A stretch of DNA of 64,000 nt from Pseudoclavibacter soli DSM 23366 (GCF_000423505.1 NZ_KE384027.1:559140-623139); one strand, 5' to 3'; shown: positions 1 to 10,594, numbered from the stretch's first letter. Translations and numbers: made by a program. Notes: generated by a model from the sequence alone, not told the origin.

Positions 1-1137
1 CACCCCTTCTACGGCCGTCTCACCTACATTCGTGTGTACTCGGGCCATGCCAAGTCGGGCGAGCAGGTGCTCAACTCGACCAAGGGCAAGAAAGAGCGCA
101 TCGGCAAGCTCTTCCAGATGCACGCCAACAAAGAGAACCCGGTCGATGAGATCACCGCTGGTCACATCTACGCGGCGATCGGTCTGAAAGACACCACCAC
201 CGGTGACACCCTGAGCGATATCCACGACCCGGTCGTGCTCGAGTCGATGACCTTCCCGGCCCCCGTGATCTTCGTCGCGATCGAGCCGAAGACGAAGGCC
301 GACCAAGAGAAGCTGTCGCTGGCCATCCAGAAACTCGCCGAAGAAGACCCGACCTTCCAGGTGTCGCTCAACCCCGAGACCGGTCAGACCGAGATCGGCG
401 GCATGGGCGAGCTGCACCTCGACATCCTGGTCGACCGCATGAAGCGCGAGTTCAAGGTCGAGGCCAACGTTGGCAAGCCGCAGGTGGCCTACCGCGAGAC
501 CATTCGCAAGCCCGTCGAGAAATACGACTACACCCACAAGAAGCAGACCGGTGGTTCAGGTCAGTTTGCAAAGGTGCAGATCGCGCTCGAGCCCATGGAG
601 GTTGAGGGAGACAACACCTACGAATTCGTGAACGCTGTTACCGGTGGTCGCGTGCCTCGTGAGTACATCCCCTCGGTCGATGCGGGCATCCAAGATGCCA
701 TGGCATCAGGCATCATCGCCGGCTATCCCGTGGTCGGCGTGAAGGCAACTCTGCTCGACGGTGCCTACCACGATGTTGACTCGTCAGAAATGGCGTTCAA
801 GATTGCTGGTTCGATGGCCTTCCGCGAGGCGGCAAAGCTCGCCAAGCCAGTGCTCCTGGAGCCGGTCATGGCTGTTGAGGTTCGTTCACCCGAGGAGTAC
901 ATGGGTGACGTCATCGGCGACCTGAACTCTCGCCGTGGCCAGATTCAGTCGATGGACGACGCCAGCGGGGTGAAGGTGATCAAGGCCAACGTGCCGCTCT
1001 CAGAGATGTTCGGTTACGTCGGCGATCTTCGCTCACGCACCCAGGGCCGCGCTGTTTACTCGATGCAGTTCGAGACCTACGCCGAGGTTCCGCGCGCAGT
1101 GGCTGACGAGATCGTTCAGAAGGCCAAGGGCGAGTAG
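1..1137 (+). CDS. fusA: Elongation factor G, C-terminal part (truncated by window edge)
   Basis: EF-G is the GTPase that moves tRNA and mRNA through the ribosome. The reading frame is open from base 1 ([15 protein letters not shown]) and ends with TAG at 1135-1137. About 378 residues are visible, covering the end of domain II and domains III-V of a protein that is usually near 700 residues. The stretch [14 protein letters not shown] and the [12 protein letters not shown] segment are typical of EF-G domains III-IV. The GTPase domain lies outside the window. tuf follows 180 bases downstream in the usual str-operon order. Confidence 0.97.
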   Translation, partial: HPFYGRLTYIRVYSGHAKSGEQVLNSTKGKKERIGKLFQMHANKENPVDEITAGHIYAAIGLKDTTTGDTLSDIHDPVVLESMTFPAPVIFVAIEPKTKADQEKLSLAIQKLAEEDPTFQVSLNPETGQTEIGGMGELHLDILVDRMKREFKVEANVGKPQVAYRETIRKPVEKYDYTHKKQTGGSGQFAKVQIALEPMEVEGDNTYEFVNAVTGGRVPREYIPSVDAGIQDAMASGIIAGYPVVGVKATLLDGAYHDVDSSEMAFKIAGSMAFREAAKLAKPVLLEPVMAVEVRSPEEYMGDVIGDLNSRRGQIQSMDDASGVKVIKANVPLSEMFGYVGDLRSRTQGRAVYSMQFETYAEVPRAVADEIVQKAKGE

Positions 1138-1164
1138 CACTCAGGGTCTGAAAAGCTTGGGGTT

Positions 1165-1198
1165 CTGATGCCCGTTTGGTCACACAGACGGGCATCAG
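1165..1198 (+). terminator. Hairpin between fusA and tuf
   Basis: A perfect 11-bp stem (CTGATGCCCGT with ACGGGCATCAG) closes a 12-base loop 27 bases after the fusA stop. There is no clear T-run behind it, so it may be a partial terminator or processing site that lowers read-through rather than a full stop. A purine-rich stretch and the tuf ribosome-binding site follow, so tuf may also have its own promoter here, but no convincing -35/-10 pair was found. Confidence 0.5.
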
Positions 1199-1317
1199 GG
1201 CTGTAAGATAGGTAAGTACGCAAGAAAAAGAAAACAGTAGGTAACTCACCGACACACACAGTGCGCGTTCGCTGTGGGTTTGAGCCAACTACTCGAGAGT
1301 CCTGAGGAGGACCCACA

Positions 1318-2508
<1,191 letters not shown>

Positions 2509-2548
2509 GTCATCGGGGCTCGCTCAGCAACTGAGCGGCCATGATGCA

Positions 2549-2584
2549 ACAGAAGACCCGAGGCGCAAGTCTCGGGTCTTCTGT
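2549..2584 (+). terminator. Terminator after tuf
   Basis: A 14-bp perfect stem (ACAGAAGACCCGAG / CTCGGGTCTTCTGT) with an 8-base loop starts 40 bases after the tuf stop and ends in a short T-containing tail. It closes the str operon. Confidence 0.85.
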
Positions 2585-2659
2585 CATTTCCCGCACGTTT
2601 TCGATGGATATACTCACAGTGTCGTGGTCACTGGGGCCACACAGCTCCGAGGAGGACAC

Positions 2660-2896
2660 ATGGGACTGGAAGATCTGGTCAACAAGGCCAAAGAAGCAGT
2701 CGCCGGTATTGGCGAACAGGGGTCGAACGTCGCGGAACAGGCCAAGAGCCTTCTGAATAGCGATCAGGCTGAAGGCGTGACTGATCAAGCGCTCGACGGT
2801 GTTGCAAACTTGGTGAACAAGGTCACTGGCGACAAGTTCGCTGACCAAGTCGCACAGGCGAAAGACACGCTTGACGGCAAACTCGGCAACGAGTGA
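2660..2896 (+). CDS. Small MT0933-like (antitoxin-family) protein
   Basis: The predicted product has 78 residues and starts MGLEDLVNKAKEAV. It is hydrophilic and helical, with the pattern seen in small actinobacterial proteins annotated as MT0933-like antitoxins (Rv0909 family; PF14013): a short N-terminal helix, then TDQALDGVANLVNKVTGDKFADQV and a DGKLG ending. The ATG at 2660 is chosen because GGAGG lies 5-9 bases upstream; a longer form from 2624 lacks such a site. No toxin partner is next to it, so the antitoxin label is family-based only. It stands alone between two terminators. Confidence 0.65.
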   Translation: MGLEDLVNKAKEAVAGIGEQGSNVAEQAKSLLNSDQAEGVTDQALDGVANLVNKVTGDKFADQVAQAKDTLDGKLGNE

Positions 2897-2916
2897 GTTC
2901 GTCATTCACAAAAATC

Positions 2917-2942
2917 TTGGGCCGAGCGCATGCTCGGCCCAA
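2917..2942. terminator. Bidirectional terminator
   Basis: An 11-bp perfect stem (TTGGGCCGAGC / GCTCGGCCCAA) with a GCAT loop is flanked by an A-run on its left and AAAATCATTT on its right. The left A-run gives a T-run on the minus strand, so it can stop the small gene at 2660 and also transcription coming from the minus-strand dehydrogenase remnant. Confidence 0.8.
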
Positions 2943-2962
2943 AATCATTTCAGGGGTGTTTG

Positions 2963-3320
2963 TCAGGCTGCATCTCGCACGTCTTTCACGTTGAGCACGA
3001 CTCGCCCATTGATGGCACCGTGGCGCATGTCGTCGAACACCTGATTCACGTCATGCAGGCTGCGTTCGGTGACCGTGGTGTGAACCTTGCCAGCAACAGC
3101 AAAGGCCAGAGCTTCTGCGAGGTCGAGGCGCGTGCCGATGATCGAGCCTCGGAGAGTGACGCCGCGCAACACCGTATCGAAGATGTTTACTGGGAAATCT
3201 CCGTCGCATTCGCCACAGGCGCTCCACAGCCAGGCATTGCCAACGCGATCACCGACAGCGACATTCTCGATACCCAACGAGGCTGGGGCAGCAATAGGGG
3301 CGAATATGAATCCGCCGGCG
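2963..3320 (-). pseudogene. Zn-dependent alcohol dehydrogenase (AdhP-like) remnant with internal deletion
   Basis: Read on the minus strand, the frame gives GIENVAVGDRVGNAWLWSAC then GECD, which matches the middle of the N-terminal domain of AdhP-type alcohol dehydrogenases. It then jumps directly to GDFPVNIFDTVLRG and VRGSIVGTR-like sequence (LRGSIIGTRLDLAEALAF) and the normal C-terminus ending GRVVLNV. The join is near 3200. About 170 residues, including most structural zinc cysteines and the Rossmann NAD domain, are missing, as is the first part of the protein. Only about 120 of some 340 residues survive, so an active enzyme is not possible. The hemH promoter and start overlap its 5' edge. 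Confidence 0.8.
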
Positions 3321-3321
3321 A

Positions 3322-3351
3322 TTCGCTCGGGCAAACGTCTGATGATAGGCT
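3322..3351 (+). promoter_or_regulatory. Possible hemH promoter giving a leaderless mRNA
   Basis: TTCGCT (3322-3327) and TAGGCT (3346-3351) are separated by 18 bases. The -10 hexamer ends 7 bases before the chosen GTG start of hemH, and no good ribosome-binding site is present, which fits a leaderless transcript. The -35 box is weak. Confidence 0.35.
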
Positions 3352-3358
3352 GGCGAGC

Positions 3359-4486
3359 GTGTCTGATCCACAAAATCTCTCGGCCCATTCCTCCCTAGAC
3401 CCCTATGACGCGGTGCTTCTGCTGTCATACGGTGGGCCGAACAAACCAGAAGACGTGCTCCCGTTTTTGAGAGACGTCGTCAGCGGCAAGAACATTCCAG
3501 ACGAGCGCCTGGTCGAGGTCGGAGCGCACTACTCGCTCTTCGACGGTCGCAGCCCGATCAACGGTGAGAATCTGCGACTGATCCGAGATCTCGGCGCGGC
3601 GCTTCACGCACGAGGTGTGCAGGTGCCCATCCTCTTCGGCAACCGTCACTGGAACCCATACACCGTTGACACACTGCGGTCGGCCATCGCGTACGGTGCC
3701 AAACGCATCTTGGTGATCATCACTGCTGCGTATGTTTCGTACTCAGGTTCACGTCAGTATCGCGAACACCTAGCGGAGACCGTCACCGCGCTGGAAGCTG
3801 AAACTGGCGTTCGTCTCGAGGTGGACATCCTGCGAGCTTTCTACAACGACCCCTCTTTCGTCGAAGCAAATGTCAATGCCGTGCGTGAAGCTGCCAAACA
3901 ACTGGCAGATGGGCCGGTACACATCGCTTACGTCACCCATTCAATTCCAAAAACCATGAACGTTGCCAGCGGCGCGACTGGACCCACATACCTCGAGCAG
4001 CATCAGCTGGTCGCTGAGCTCGTCGACGAAGCACTACACGCTGAACTCGGCAATCGCATCTCAGGCAGCAGTCTGTCGTTCTGTTCCCGTTCGGGCAGCC
4101 CACATCAGCCGTGGCTCGAACCCGACATCAACGATCGACTTGATCAGGTGCACGCCGAGGGCGTCTCCAATGTCGTGATCGCGCCAATCGGATTCATCTC
4201 AGATCACATGGAGGTCGCTTTTGACCTCGATACTGAGGCTCTGGCGCACGCCCGAGAGCTCGGGCTGAACGCGCGGCGATCGGCGACCGCCGGCTCCAGG
4301 GCAGAGTTCGTCGACGGTCTCGCGAGTCTGGTCATCGACAGAGCCGCTCGCGAGCGGGGCGAGGCGAGTGACCGGCCAGTGGTCGGTGAGCAGCCTGTTG
4401 CGCCGGATGTCGCGCCTCCGAACAGCGCACGCCAACGTGACGGCGTGGTCACCGGCGTTCCCGTGGTGGCCGGCGACGAAGACTGA
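3359..4486 (+). CDS. hemH: Coproporphyrin III ferrochelatase
   Basis: This enzyme inserts Fe2+ into coproporphyrin III in the Gram-positive (coproporphyrin-dependent) haem route; it is also called CpfC. From GTG 3359 it has 375 residues, close to the usual actinobacterial length. LLSYGGP lies at 21-27, VTHSIP with the family's conserved His at 194, CSRSGSPHQPWLEPDI further on, and IGFISDHMEV, which carries the second conserved acidic site. The frame is open far upstream, but that part overlaps the antisense dehydrogenase remnant and is not conserved, so the GTG just before SDPQNLS is preferred. hemQ starts 23 bases downstream and acts on its product, so the two form one operon. The C-terminal 40 residues are low-complexity. 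Confidence 0.93.
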   Translation: MSDPQNLSAHSSLDPYDAVLLLSYGGPNKPEDVLPFLRDVVSGKNIPDERLVEVGAHYSLFDGRSPINGENLRLIRDLGAALHARGVQVPILFGNRHWNPYTVDTLRSAIAYGAKRILVIITAAYVSYSGSRQYREHLAETVTALEAETGVRLEVDILRAFYNDPSFVEANVNAVREAAKQLADGPVHIAYVTHSIPKTMNVASGATGPTYLEQHQLVAELVDEALHAELGNRISGSSLSFCSRSGSPHQPWLEPDINDRLDQVHAEGVSNVVIAPIGFISDHMEVAFDLDTEALAHARELGLNARRSATAGSRAEFVDGLASLVIDRAARERGEASDRPVVGEQPVAPDVAPPNSARQRDGVVTGVPVVAGDED

Positions 4487-4509
4487 ACGAGTCAGCGAAG
4501 GAGTCAATA

Positions 4510-5268
4510 ATGAGTGATCAGACACATGCATCGGAGGCGGCAGCGCCGGTGATCGCAAAGCCAGAGAGCTTTGATGAGAAGGCGGCGCGCATTAATGCCA
4601 CGGTGACCTACACGCAATGGGCAGTGTTCACGGTGGGCGAGGCGTTCGGCGACGATGCCGAGGTGCGCGATGCTGAGGTGCGCGAGACGTTGGCGGCACT
4701 CGAACAGATCAGCGGGCTGACCGTACGCGGGTACTACGATGTGTCGGGGTTCCGCGCCGAGGCTGATCTCATGGTGTGGTGGTACTCAGAAGACCCGAAG
4801 ACCGTGCAGCGCGCGTATCACAAGTTCTTGGCCACACCGGTGGGGGAGCACTTGGTGCCATTCTGGTCGGCAATCGCGGTGCATCGCCAGGCAGAGTTCA
4901 ATGCTCGGCATATCCCGGCGTTCCTTGCCGGAGAATCGCCGAAAGACTACCTCTGTGTATACCCGTTTGTGCGGTCGTACGACTGGTATCTGCTGCCAGA
5001 TGCTGAGCGGTCGGCCATTCTTCGTGAACACGGGCAATACGCTGTTGACTATCCGGATGTGCGTGCCAATACGATCAGCTCGTTCGCGCTGGGTGACTAC
5101 GAGTGGATTCTTGCGTTCGAGGGCAATGAGCTGCATCGCATCGTCGACCTCATGCGCCATATGCGAGGAACGAAGGCCAGGCTGCATGTGCGAGAAGAGA
5201 CCCCCTTCTTCACCGGGCCGCGCATCGACCTCGCAGACTGGGCACGCTTGGTCGCCGCAGGCGAATAA
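4510..5268 (+). CDS. hemQ: Coproheme decarboxylase HemQ (ChdC)
   Basis: HemQ (chlorite dismutase superfamily) decarboxylates two propionates of coproheme to give haem b, using H2O2. The protein has 252 residues. YPFVRSYDWYLLP (151-163) carries the conserved Arg and the reactive Tyr region, LREHG contains His174 at the position of the proximal haem ligand, and MRHMRGTKAR forms the second conserved block. The ATG has a GAAGGAG site 6 bases upstream. It follows hemH directly, so the last two steps of haem synthesis are encoded together. Confidence 0.93.
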   Translation: MSDQTHASEAAAPVIAKPESFDEKAARINATVTYTQWAVFTVGEAFGDDAEVRDAEVRETLAALEQISGLTVRGYYDVSGFRAEADLMVWWYSEDPKTVQRAYHKFLATPVGEHLVPFWSAIAVHRQAEFNARHIPAFLAGESPKDYLCVYPFVRSYDWYLLPDAERSAILREHGQYAVDYPDVRANTISSFALGDYEWILAFEGNELHRIVDLMRHMRGTKARLHVREETPFFTGPRIDLADWARLVAAGE

Positions 5269-5283
5269 CTCCGTTTATGGCGC

Positions 5284-5325
5284 GACACGCCCGGGTTGCA
5301 CGTAAGGCCTCGGGTGTGCCAGAAT
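5284..5325 (+). promoter_or_regulatory. S10 operon promoter with GCGACACGCC element
   Basis: The element CGCGACACGCC ends at 5291. After four bases come TTGCAC (-35, 5296-5301), an 18-base spacer and CAGAAT (-10, 5320-5325). The same element in the same place relative to -35 occurs before infA, rplM and the NlpC/P60 gene in this window. Transcription would start near 5332. Confidence 0.6.
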
Positions 5326-5331
5326 TATTCG

Positions 5332-5615
5332 GTTCCAGAAATCCGCGTTCGCGGGTCACTGCGAGGCAGTGTCGAGTCTGAGGCTCGGCCGCTTGCAGCA
5401 GAACTGCGCCGCGAGGTGCACAATCCAGAAGAAGAGTTCTCGGCGTCTTTGTGCCTACCGCTCTTCTCTTGGAGAGTCCGCGTCGGCGTAACGATGCTTT
5501 GACAGATGAACAGTGGTGCGTGAAATGAGCGCCAGCTCATAGAGCGTCCTGAGGGTGGTGACACCCGAAGAAAGCTCGGCAGCAATGCCGAAACGAAGAA
5601 GAAAGCGAGTCAGCA
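5332..5615 (+). promoter_or_regulatory. Long 5' leader of the S10 operon
   Basis: About 280 bases separate the predicted start of transcription from the rpsJ ATG, with no recognisable gene. The leader can fold locally: CACTGC-gag-GCAGTG at 5357-5371, further short GC hairpins up to 5420, and an AGAAGAG...CTCTTCT pairing between roughly 5431 and 5467. A TTGACA hexamer sits at 5499-5504 without a good -10 partner. Length and structure fit a leader for autoregulation (L4 does this in enterobacteria), but no known leader family is recognised. Confidence 0.4.
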
Positions 5616-5924
5616 ATGGCGGGACAGAAGATCCGCATTCGACTGAAGTCGTATGACCACGAGGTGATTGACTCCTCGGCACGCAAGATCGTCGACACGG
5701 TGACCCGTGCCGGTGCAACGGTGGTCGGCCCAGTGCCGCTGCCGACCGAGAAGAACGTCATCGCGGTCATTCGTTCACCTCACAAGTACAAAGACAGTCG
5801 CGAACACTTCGAGAAGCGCACCCACAAGCGTCTGATCGACATCGTCGATCCCACGCCGAAGGCTGTTGATTCGCTCATGCGTCTCGACCTCCCCGCCGAC
5901 GTGAACATCGAGATCAAGCTCTGA
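5616..5924 (+). CDS. rpsJ: 30S ribosomal protein S10
   Basis: S10 (NusE) is part of the 30S head and also of the NusB-NusE antitermination complex. The protein has 102 residues, the standard length, opening [19 protein letters not shown] and containing the [10 protein letters not shown] motif. It is the first gene of the S10 operon; rplC starts 13 bases downstream. Confidence 0.98.
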   Translation: MAGQKIRIRLKSYDHEVIDSSARKIVDTVTRAGATVVGPVPLPTEKNVIAVIRSPHKYKDSREHFEKRTHKRLIDIVDPTPKAVDSLMRLDLPADVNIEIKL

Positions 5925-5937
5925 GGAACACGAGAGA

Positions 5938-6591
5938 ATGACTACTGAAACCAAGACACGCAAGGGTCTGCTGGGCATCAAGCTCGGCCAGACCCAGGTC
6001 TGGGACGCAGATAACAACCTCGTCCCCGTGACCGTCGTCGAGGCCACGACCAACGTCGTGACCCTCGTACGCAACCTTGAGCGTGACGGCTACCAGGCCG
6101 TGCAGATCGCCTACGGGCAGATCGACCCGCGCAAGGTCACCAAGCCCGCTGCAGGCCACTTCGCCAAGGCAGGCGTCACCCCACGTCGTCACCTGGCCGA
6201 GGTACGTACCCCCGACGCTGATCAGTATTCGGTTGGCCAGGAGCTCACGGTGGAGCAGTTCGAAGCCGGCGTGCTCGTCGACGTGACTGCCACCAGCAAG
6301 GGCAAAGGCTTCGCCGGTGTGATGAAGCGCCACAACTTCAAGGGCGTCAGTGCTTCGCATGGTGCGCACCGCAACCACCGCAAGCCCGGCTCGATCGGCG
6401 AGGCCTCGACCCCGTCTCGCGTCTACAAAGGCCTGCGCATGGCTGGTCGCATGGGTGCTGAGCGAGTGACCGTGCAGAACCTGAAGATCCAGGCTGTCGA
6501 CGCTGAGAAGAACCTTCTGCTCATCAAGGGCGCGATTCCCGGCCCCAAGGGCCAGGTCGTGTTCGTCCGCAACGCTGTGAAGGGGGCCTGA
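5938..6591 (+). CDS. rplC: 50S ribosomal protein L3
   Basis: L3 is an early-assembling 50S protein that reaches towards the peptidyl-transferase centre. It has 217 residues. [13 protein letters not shown] near the N-terminus, the conserved tip segment [14 protein letters not shown], and [20 protein letters not shown] are all present. It sits between rpsJ and rplD with only 2 bases before rplD, so the genes are probably translationally linked. Confidence 0.98.
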   Translation: MTTETKTRKGLLGIKLGQTQVWDADNNLVPVTVVEATTNVVTLVRNLERDGYQAVQIAYGQIDPRKVTKPAAGHFAKAGVTPRRHLAEVRTPDADQYSVGQELTVEQFEAGVLVDVTATSKGKGFAGVMKRHNFKGVSASHGAHRNHRKPGSIGEASTPSRVYKGLRMAGRMGAERVTVQNLKIQAVDAEKNLLLIKGAIPGPKGQVVFVRNAVKGA

Positions 6592-6593
6592 AC

Positions 6594-7229
6594 ATGGCTG
6601 CCACCAAGATTGACGTCGTGAACGCCGAGGGCAAGAAGGCCGGCAGCGTCGAGCTGCCCGCCGAGGTCTTCGACGTCGAGACCAACATCCCGCTCATCCA
6701 CCAGGTTGTCGTGGCCCAGCTTGCAGCTGCTCGTCAGGGCACGCACAAGGCCAAGACCCGTGGTGAGGTTTCGGGTGCCGGCCGCAAGCCCTTCAAGCAG
6801 AAGGGCACGGGCAACGCCCGTCAGGGGTCGATCCGTGCGCCTCACCTCACCGGTGGTGGCGTCGTGCACGGCCCCGTACCGCGCGACTACGCTCAGCGCA
6901 CCCCGAAGAAAATGATCGCTGCCGCACTTCGTGGCTCGCTGTCAGACCGCGCCCGCAACGGACGCATCCACGTGATCAGCGAGATCGCTGGTGAGAAGCC
7001 ATCGACGAAGGCCGCGAAGGCCGTGCTCGACACCGTGGTCAAGGGTCGTACCACTCTGGTGGTCGTCTCCCGTGGCGATGCGCGCTCGACAAAGAGCGTG
7101 CGCAACCTGGCCACTGCCAAGGTAATCGAGGCTGGGCAGCTGAACGCCTATGACGTGCTGGTCGCTGATGACGTGGTCTTCACTCAGGCTGCCTTCGAGC
7201 AGTTCGTGACCAAGAAAGGTGACGCATAA
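6594..7229 (+). CDS. rplD: 50S ribosomal protein L4
   Basis: L4 lines the peptide exit tunnel and in some bacteria regulates the S10 operon. It has 211 residues with the tunnel-loop sequence [23 protein letters not shown]. Its stop codon overlaps the rplW start by one base (TAATG). Confidence 0.98.
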   Translation: MAATKIDVVNAEGKKAGSVELPAEVFDVETNIPLIHQVVVAQLAAARQGTHKAKTRGEVSGAGRKPFKQKGTGNARQGSIRAPHLTGGGVVHGPVPRDYAQRTPKKMIAAALRGSLSDRARNGRIHVISEIAGEKPSTKAAKAVLDTVVKGRTTLVVVSRGDARSTKSVRNLATAKVIEAGQLNAYDVLVADDVVFTQAAFEQFVTKKGDA

Positions 7230-7528
7230 TGACTGAGCTCAATAAGCATCCCCACGACGTCGTGATCGCGCCGGTCGTCTCTGAGAAGAGCTACGCGCTG
7301 ATCGACGAGGGCAAGTACACCTTCGAGGTTGCCCCCGACGCCAACAAGACCGAGATCAAGACGGCCATCGAGGCCATCTTCGACGTCAAGGTCGCAGACG
7401 TGCGCACGCTCAACCGCCAGGGCAAGTCGCGCCGCACCCGTTTCGGAACCGGTCGTCGTAAAGACACCAAGCGCGCCATCGTGTCGCTGAAGTCCGGCTC
7501 CATCGACATCTTCTCGGCTGCGAACTAG
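7229..7528 (+). CDS. rplW: 50S ribosomal protein L23
   Basis: L23 sits at the tunnel exit and is the docking site for trigger factor and SRP. It has 99 residues, with [19 protein letters not shown] at the start and the [18 protein letters not shown] segment. The start overlaps the rplD stop. Confidence 0.98.
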   Translation: MTELNKHPHDVVIAPVVSEKSYALIDEGKYTFEVAPDANKTEIKTAIEAIFDVKVADVRTLNRQGKSRRTRFGTGRRKDTKRAIVSLKSGSIDIFSAAN

Positions 7529-7549
7529 GTCGGGTGAAAGGTCAAGATC

Positions 7550-8389
7550 ATGGCTATTCGCAAGTACAAGCCCACGACCCCGGGTCGCCGCGGCTCATCG
7601 GTCGCTGATTTCGCTGAGATCACGCGCTCGACTCCTGAGAAGTCGCTGCTTCGTCCGCTGTCGAAGTCGGGCGGTCGCAACTCGTCCGGTCGCATCACCG
7701 TTCGCCACCATGGCGGCGGGCACAAGCGCCAGTACCGCGTGATCGACTTCCGTCGTCACGACAAAGACGGCGTGCCCGCGAAGGTCGCTCACATCGAGTA
7801 CGACCCGAACCGCACCGCACGCATCGCGCTGCTGCATTTTGCCGACGGAACCAAGCGCTACATCCTGGCTCCGAACAAGATCAAGCAGGGCGACGTCATT
7901 GAGTCAGGCGCCAACGCTGACATCAAGCCCGGCAACAACCTGCCGCTGAAGAACATCCCTACGGGTACGGTCGTTCACGCGATCGAACTGAAGCCGGGCG
8001 GCGGCGCGAAGCTCGCTCGCTCAGCCGGCGCCAGCGTGCGTCTGGTCGCCAAAGACGGACCATACGCCCAGCTGCGTCTGCCGAGCGGCGAAATCCGCAA
8101 CGTCGACGCGCGCTGCCGTGCCACGGTGGGCGAGGTCGGCAACGCTGAGCAGTCGAACATCAACTGGGGCAAGGCCGGCCGCAACCGCTGGAAGGGCATT
8201 CGCCCGACCGTGCGTGGTGTGGTCATGAACCCCGTCGATCACCCGCACGGTGGTGGCGAGGGTCGCACTTCGGGTGGTCGTCACCCGGTGAGCCCGTGGG
8301 GTCAGCCTGAGGGCCGCACCCGCCGTCCCAACAAAGAGAGCGACAAGCTGATCGTTCGTCGCCGTCCCTCGAGCAAGAAGCGCAAGTAG
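7550..8389 (+). CDS. rplB: 50S ribosomal protein L2
   Basis: L2 is a primary 23S rRNA binder needed for subunit joining. It has 279 residues, with [18 protein letters not shown] near residue 45 and the conserved C-terminal [13 protein letters not shown] loop that holds the histidine close to the peptidyl-transferase centre. It has its normal place between L23 and S19. Confidence 0.98.
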   Translation: MAIRKYKPTTPGRRGSSVADFAEITRSTPEKSLLRPLSKSGGRNSSGRITVRHHGGGHKRQYRVIDFRRHDKDGVPAKVAHIEYDPNRTARIALLHFADGTKRYILAPNKIKQGDVIESGANADIKPGNNLPLKNIPTGTVVHAIELKPGGGAKLARSAGASVRLVAKDGPYAQLRLPSGEIRNVDARCRATVGEVGNAEQSNINWGKAGRNRWKGIRPTVRGVVMNPVDHPHGGGEGRTSGGRHPVSPWGQPEGRTRRPNKESDKLIVRRRPSSKKRK

Positions 8390-8402
8390 GAGATAAAGAA
8401 GA

Positions 8403-8684
8403 ATGCCACGCAGTCTGAAAAAGGGCCCCTACATCGACGAGCACCTGCTTCGCAAAGTTCTCGCGCAGAATGAGGCCGGCACCAAGAACGTGATCAAGAC
8501 TTGGTCACGTCGCTCGCTCATCGTGCCCGCGTTCCTCGGGCACACCATCGCCGTGCACGACGGCCGCAAGCACGTCCCGGTGTTCATCACCGAGTCCCTG
8601 GTCGGCCACAAGCTCGGCGAGTTCGCACCCACTCGTACCTTCCGCGGGCACGACAAAGACGACAAGAAGGGCCGCCGCCGCTAA
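8403..8684 (+). CDS. rpsS: 30S ribosomal protein S19
   Basis: S19 forms a complex with S13 in the 30S head. It has 93 residues, starts [16 protein letters not shown] and contains the [21 protein letters not shown] block. An AGGAG-like site lies before the ATG. Confidence 0.98.
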   Translation: MPRSLKKGPYIDEHLLRKVLAQNEAGTKNVIKTWSRRSLIVPAFLGHTIAVHDGRKHVPVFITESLVGHKLGEFAPTRTFRGHDKDDKKGRRR

Positions 8685-8714
8685 GGCGTCGGCGCTCACG
8701 AAAGAGAGGTCATG

Positions 8715-9110
8715 ATGGTAGAAGCAACTGCGCGTCTGCGTCATATCCGTATCACGCCCCAGAAGGCCCGTCGCGTCGTCAACTTGATCCGCGGCAAGCA
8801 GGCCAATGAAGCCCTCGGCATCCTGAAGTTCGCACCGCAGGGCGCTGCGGAGCCGGTCTACAAACTCGTTGCGTCGGCAGTGGCCAACGCTCGAGTCAAG
8901 GCTGACTCTGACAACGTCTCGCTGAACGAGGACGACCTGTTCATCGCTGAGGCGTATGTCGACGAGGGGCCGACCCTCAAACGCATTCGTCCGCGTGCCC
9001 AGGGCCGCGCCTATCGAGTGCTGAAGCGCACCAGCCACATCACCGTGGTGGTGGCCACCCCTGAAGACGAGGCCACGGCCGCGAAATCCGCAGAGAAAGT
9101 GAGCAACTGA
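8715..9110 (+). CDS. rplV: 50S ribosomal protein L22
   Basis: L22 lines the exit tunnel. Two tandem ATG codons exist (8712 and 8715); the second is better spaced from the GAGAGG site and gives [27 protein letters not shown], as in relatives, with 131 residues. The tunnel hairpin sequence [23 protein letters not shown] is present. The TGA stop overlaps the rpsC start by one base. Confidence 0.97.
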   Translation: MVEATARLRHIRITPQKARRVVNLIRGKQANEALGILKFAPQGAAEPVYKLVASAVANARVKADSDNVSLNEDDLFIAEAYVDEGPTLKRIRPRAQGRAYRVLKRTSHITVVVATPEDEATAAKSAEKVSN

Positions 9111-9868
9111 TGGGTCAGAAAGTCAACCCATACGGCTTCCGTCTGGGCATCACCACTGACCACGTGTCACGGTGGTTCTCCGACTCGAACAAGCCGGGTC
9201 AGCGTTACAAAGACTATGTCGCAGAAGATGTGAAGATCCGTCGCTTCCTCACCGACAGCTTGGATCGTGCAGGTATCGCACGCATCAACATCGAGCGCAC
9301 CAAAGATCGCGTTCGCGTCGACATCCACACCGCGCGTCCGGGTATCGTGATCGGCCGCCGCGGAGCCGAGGCCGAGCGCATTCGTGCTGATCTCGAGAAG
9401 CTCACCGGCAAGCAGATCCAGCTGAACATCCTCGAGGTGAAGAACCCCGATGCATCGGCACAGCTGGTGGCACAGGGTGTCGCTGAGCAGCTTGCTGCTC
9501 GCGTGGCATTCCGTCGTGCGATGCGCAAGGGTCTGCAGGGTGCACTGCGTTCGGGCGCTAAGGGTGTTCGAATTCAGGTTTCAGGCCGTCTCGGCGGTGC
9601 TGAGATGAGCCGCTCGGAGTTCTACCGCGAAGGCCGTGTGCCCCTGCACACCCTGCGTGCGAACATCGATTATGGCTTCTACGAGGCAAAGACGACTTTC
9701 GGCCGCATCGGTGTGAAAGTCTGGATCTACAAGGGTGAGATCACCAACCGCGAGCTGGCAACCCTCGAGGCTGCCAAGCCTGCACGCGGAGATCGCCCGC
9801 GTCGTGCACCGCGCGGCGGCCAGCAGGCCAGCCACGAGGCGCCGGCGAAGGCAGGAGCGGAGGCCTGA
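9110..9868 (+). CDS. rpsC: 30S ribosomal protein S3
   Basis: S3 forms part of the mRNA entry site. It has 252 residues. [18 protein letters not shown] starts the protein; a KH domain with [19 protein letters not shown] follows near residue 83, then the C-terminal domain with [27 protein letters not shown]. The last 35 residues are an Ala/Arg/Gly-rich tail, common in actinobacteria. Confidence 0.98.
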   Translation: MGQKVNPYGFRLGITTDHVSRWFSDSNKPGQRYKDYVAEDVKIRRFLTDSLDRAGIARINIERTKDRVRVDIHTARPGIVIGRRGAEAERIRADLEKLTGKQIQLNILEVKNPDASAQLVAQGVAEQLAARVAFRRAMRKGLQGALRSGAKGVRIQVSGRLGGAEMSRSEFYREGRVPLHTLRANIDYGFYEAKTTFGRIGVKVWIYKGEITNRELATLEAAKPARGDRPRRAPRGGQQASHEAPAKAGAEA

Positions 9869-9869
9869 C

Positions 9870-10289
9870 ATGCTGATTCCACGTAAAGTTCGTTACCGTA
9901 AGCAGCACCATCCGGGTCGCTCGGGTCAGTCGAAGGGTGGCAACACCTTGGCATTCGGCGAGTACGGCATTCAGGCGCTGAGCCCGGCGTACATCACCAA
10001 CCGTCAGATCGAGGCCGCTCGTATCGCCGTCACCCGCTACATCAAGCGCGGCGGCAAGGTGTGGATCAACATCTTCCCTGACCGTCCGCTCTCGCAGAAG
10101 CCGATCGGCACTCGTATGGGTTCTGGTAAGGGTTCACCTGAGTGGTGGGTTGCCAACGTGAAGCCGGGTCGCGTGCTCTTCGAGCTCAGCGGCGTGTCTG
10201 AGGACGTCGCCCGTGAGGCACTCAGCCGTGCGATTTACAAACTGCCCCTGAAAGCGCGGATCATCAAGCGTGAGGAAGGTGACGCATAA
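9870..10289 (+). CDS. rplP: 50S ribosomal protein L16
   Basis: L16 contacts tRNA at the A and P sites. From ATG 9870 it has 139 residues, beginning [19 protein letters not shown] and containing the conserved [22 protein letters not shown]-like loop ([12 protein letters not shown] here). A longer in-frame start lies inside rpsC and is not needed. The stop overlaps the rpmC start by one base. Confidence 0.98.
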   Translation: MLIPRKVRYRKQHHPGRSGQSKGGNTLAFGEYGIQALSPAYITNRQIEAARIAVTRYIKRGGKVWINIFPDRPLSQKPIGTRMGSGKGSPEWWVANVKPGRVLFELSGVSEDVAREALSRAIYKLPLKARIIKREEGDA

Positions 10290-10594
10290 TGCCCATCGGT
10301 TCGAAAGATCTCGCCATCGAGAAGCTCGAGCACCTCGATACCGAGGCCCTGGCCGTAGAGCTGAAGAAAGCCAAGGAAGAGCTGTTCAACCTGCGCTTCC
10401 AGTCGGCAACCGGCCAGCTCGCATCGGGTGCGCGTGTGCGTGCCGTCAAGCGTGACATCGCCCGCATCTACACGGTCATTCGTGAGCGTGAGCTGGGCAT
10501 CCGCCCGGAGCCTGAAGTGGCACCGGTCGCGGCGAAGAAGTCCGCCAGCAAGAAGAAGGCGGCTGACAAGGCCGACGAGGAGGCTCAGGCATGA
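10289..10594 (+). CDS. rpmC: 50S ribosomal protein L29 with C-terminal tail
   Basis: L29 lies at the exit tunnel rim next to L23. The first 70 residues match the family ([21 protein letters not shown], then [20 protein letters not shown]). The protein is 101 residues instead of the usual 60-75: a lysine/alanine-rich tail ([22 protein letters not shown]) is added, as in some actinobacteria. It overlaps rpsQ by 4 bases. Confidence 0.96.
   Translation: MPIGSKDLAIEKLEHLDTEALAVELKKAKEELFNLRFQSATGQLASGARVRAVKRDIARIYTVIRERELGIRPEPEVAPVAAKKSASKKKAADKADEEAQA

Noticed and set aside
1138-1317. tRNA gene between fusA and tuf
   Set aside because: A GGTTTGAGCC stretch resembles a T-arm, but no cloverleaf or acceptor stem can be formed. 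No tRNA, rRNA, CRISPR array or insertion sequence was found anywhere in the window.
2930-3358. Long N-terminal extension of hemH
   Set aside because: The frame is open upstream, but that part is antisense to the dehydrogenase remnant and has no ferrochelatase similarity.
5499-5504. TTGACA as a second promoter close to rpsJ
   Set aside because: A perfect -35 hexamer but no acceptable -10 at 16-18 bases; the upstream promoter at 5296-5325 is better.
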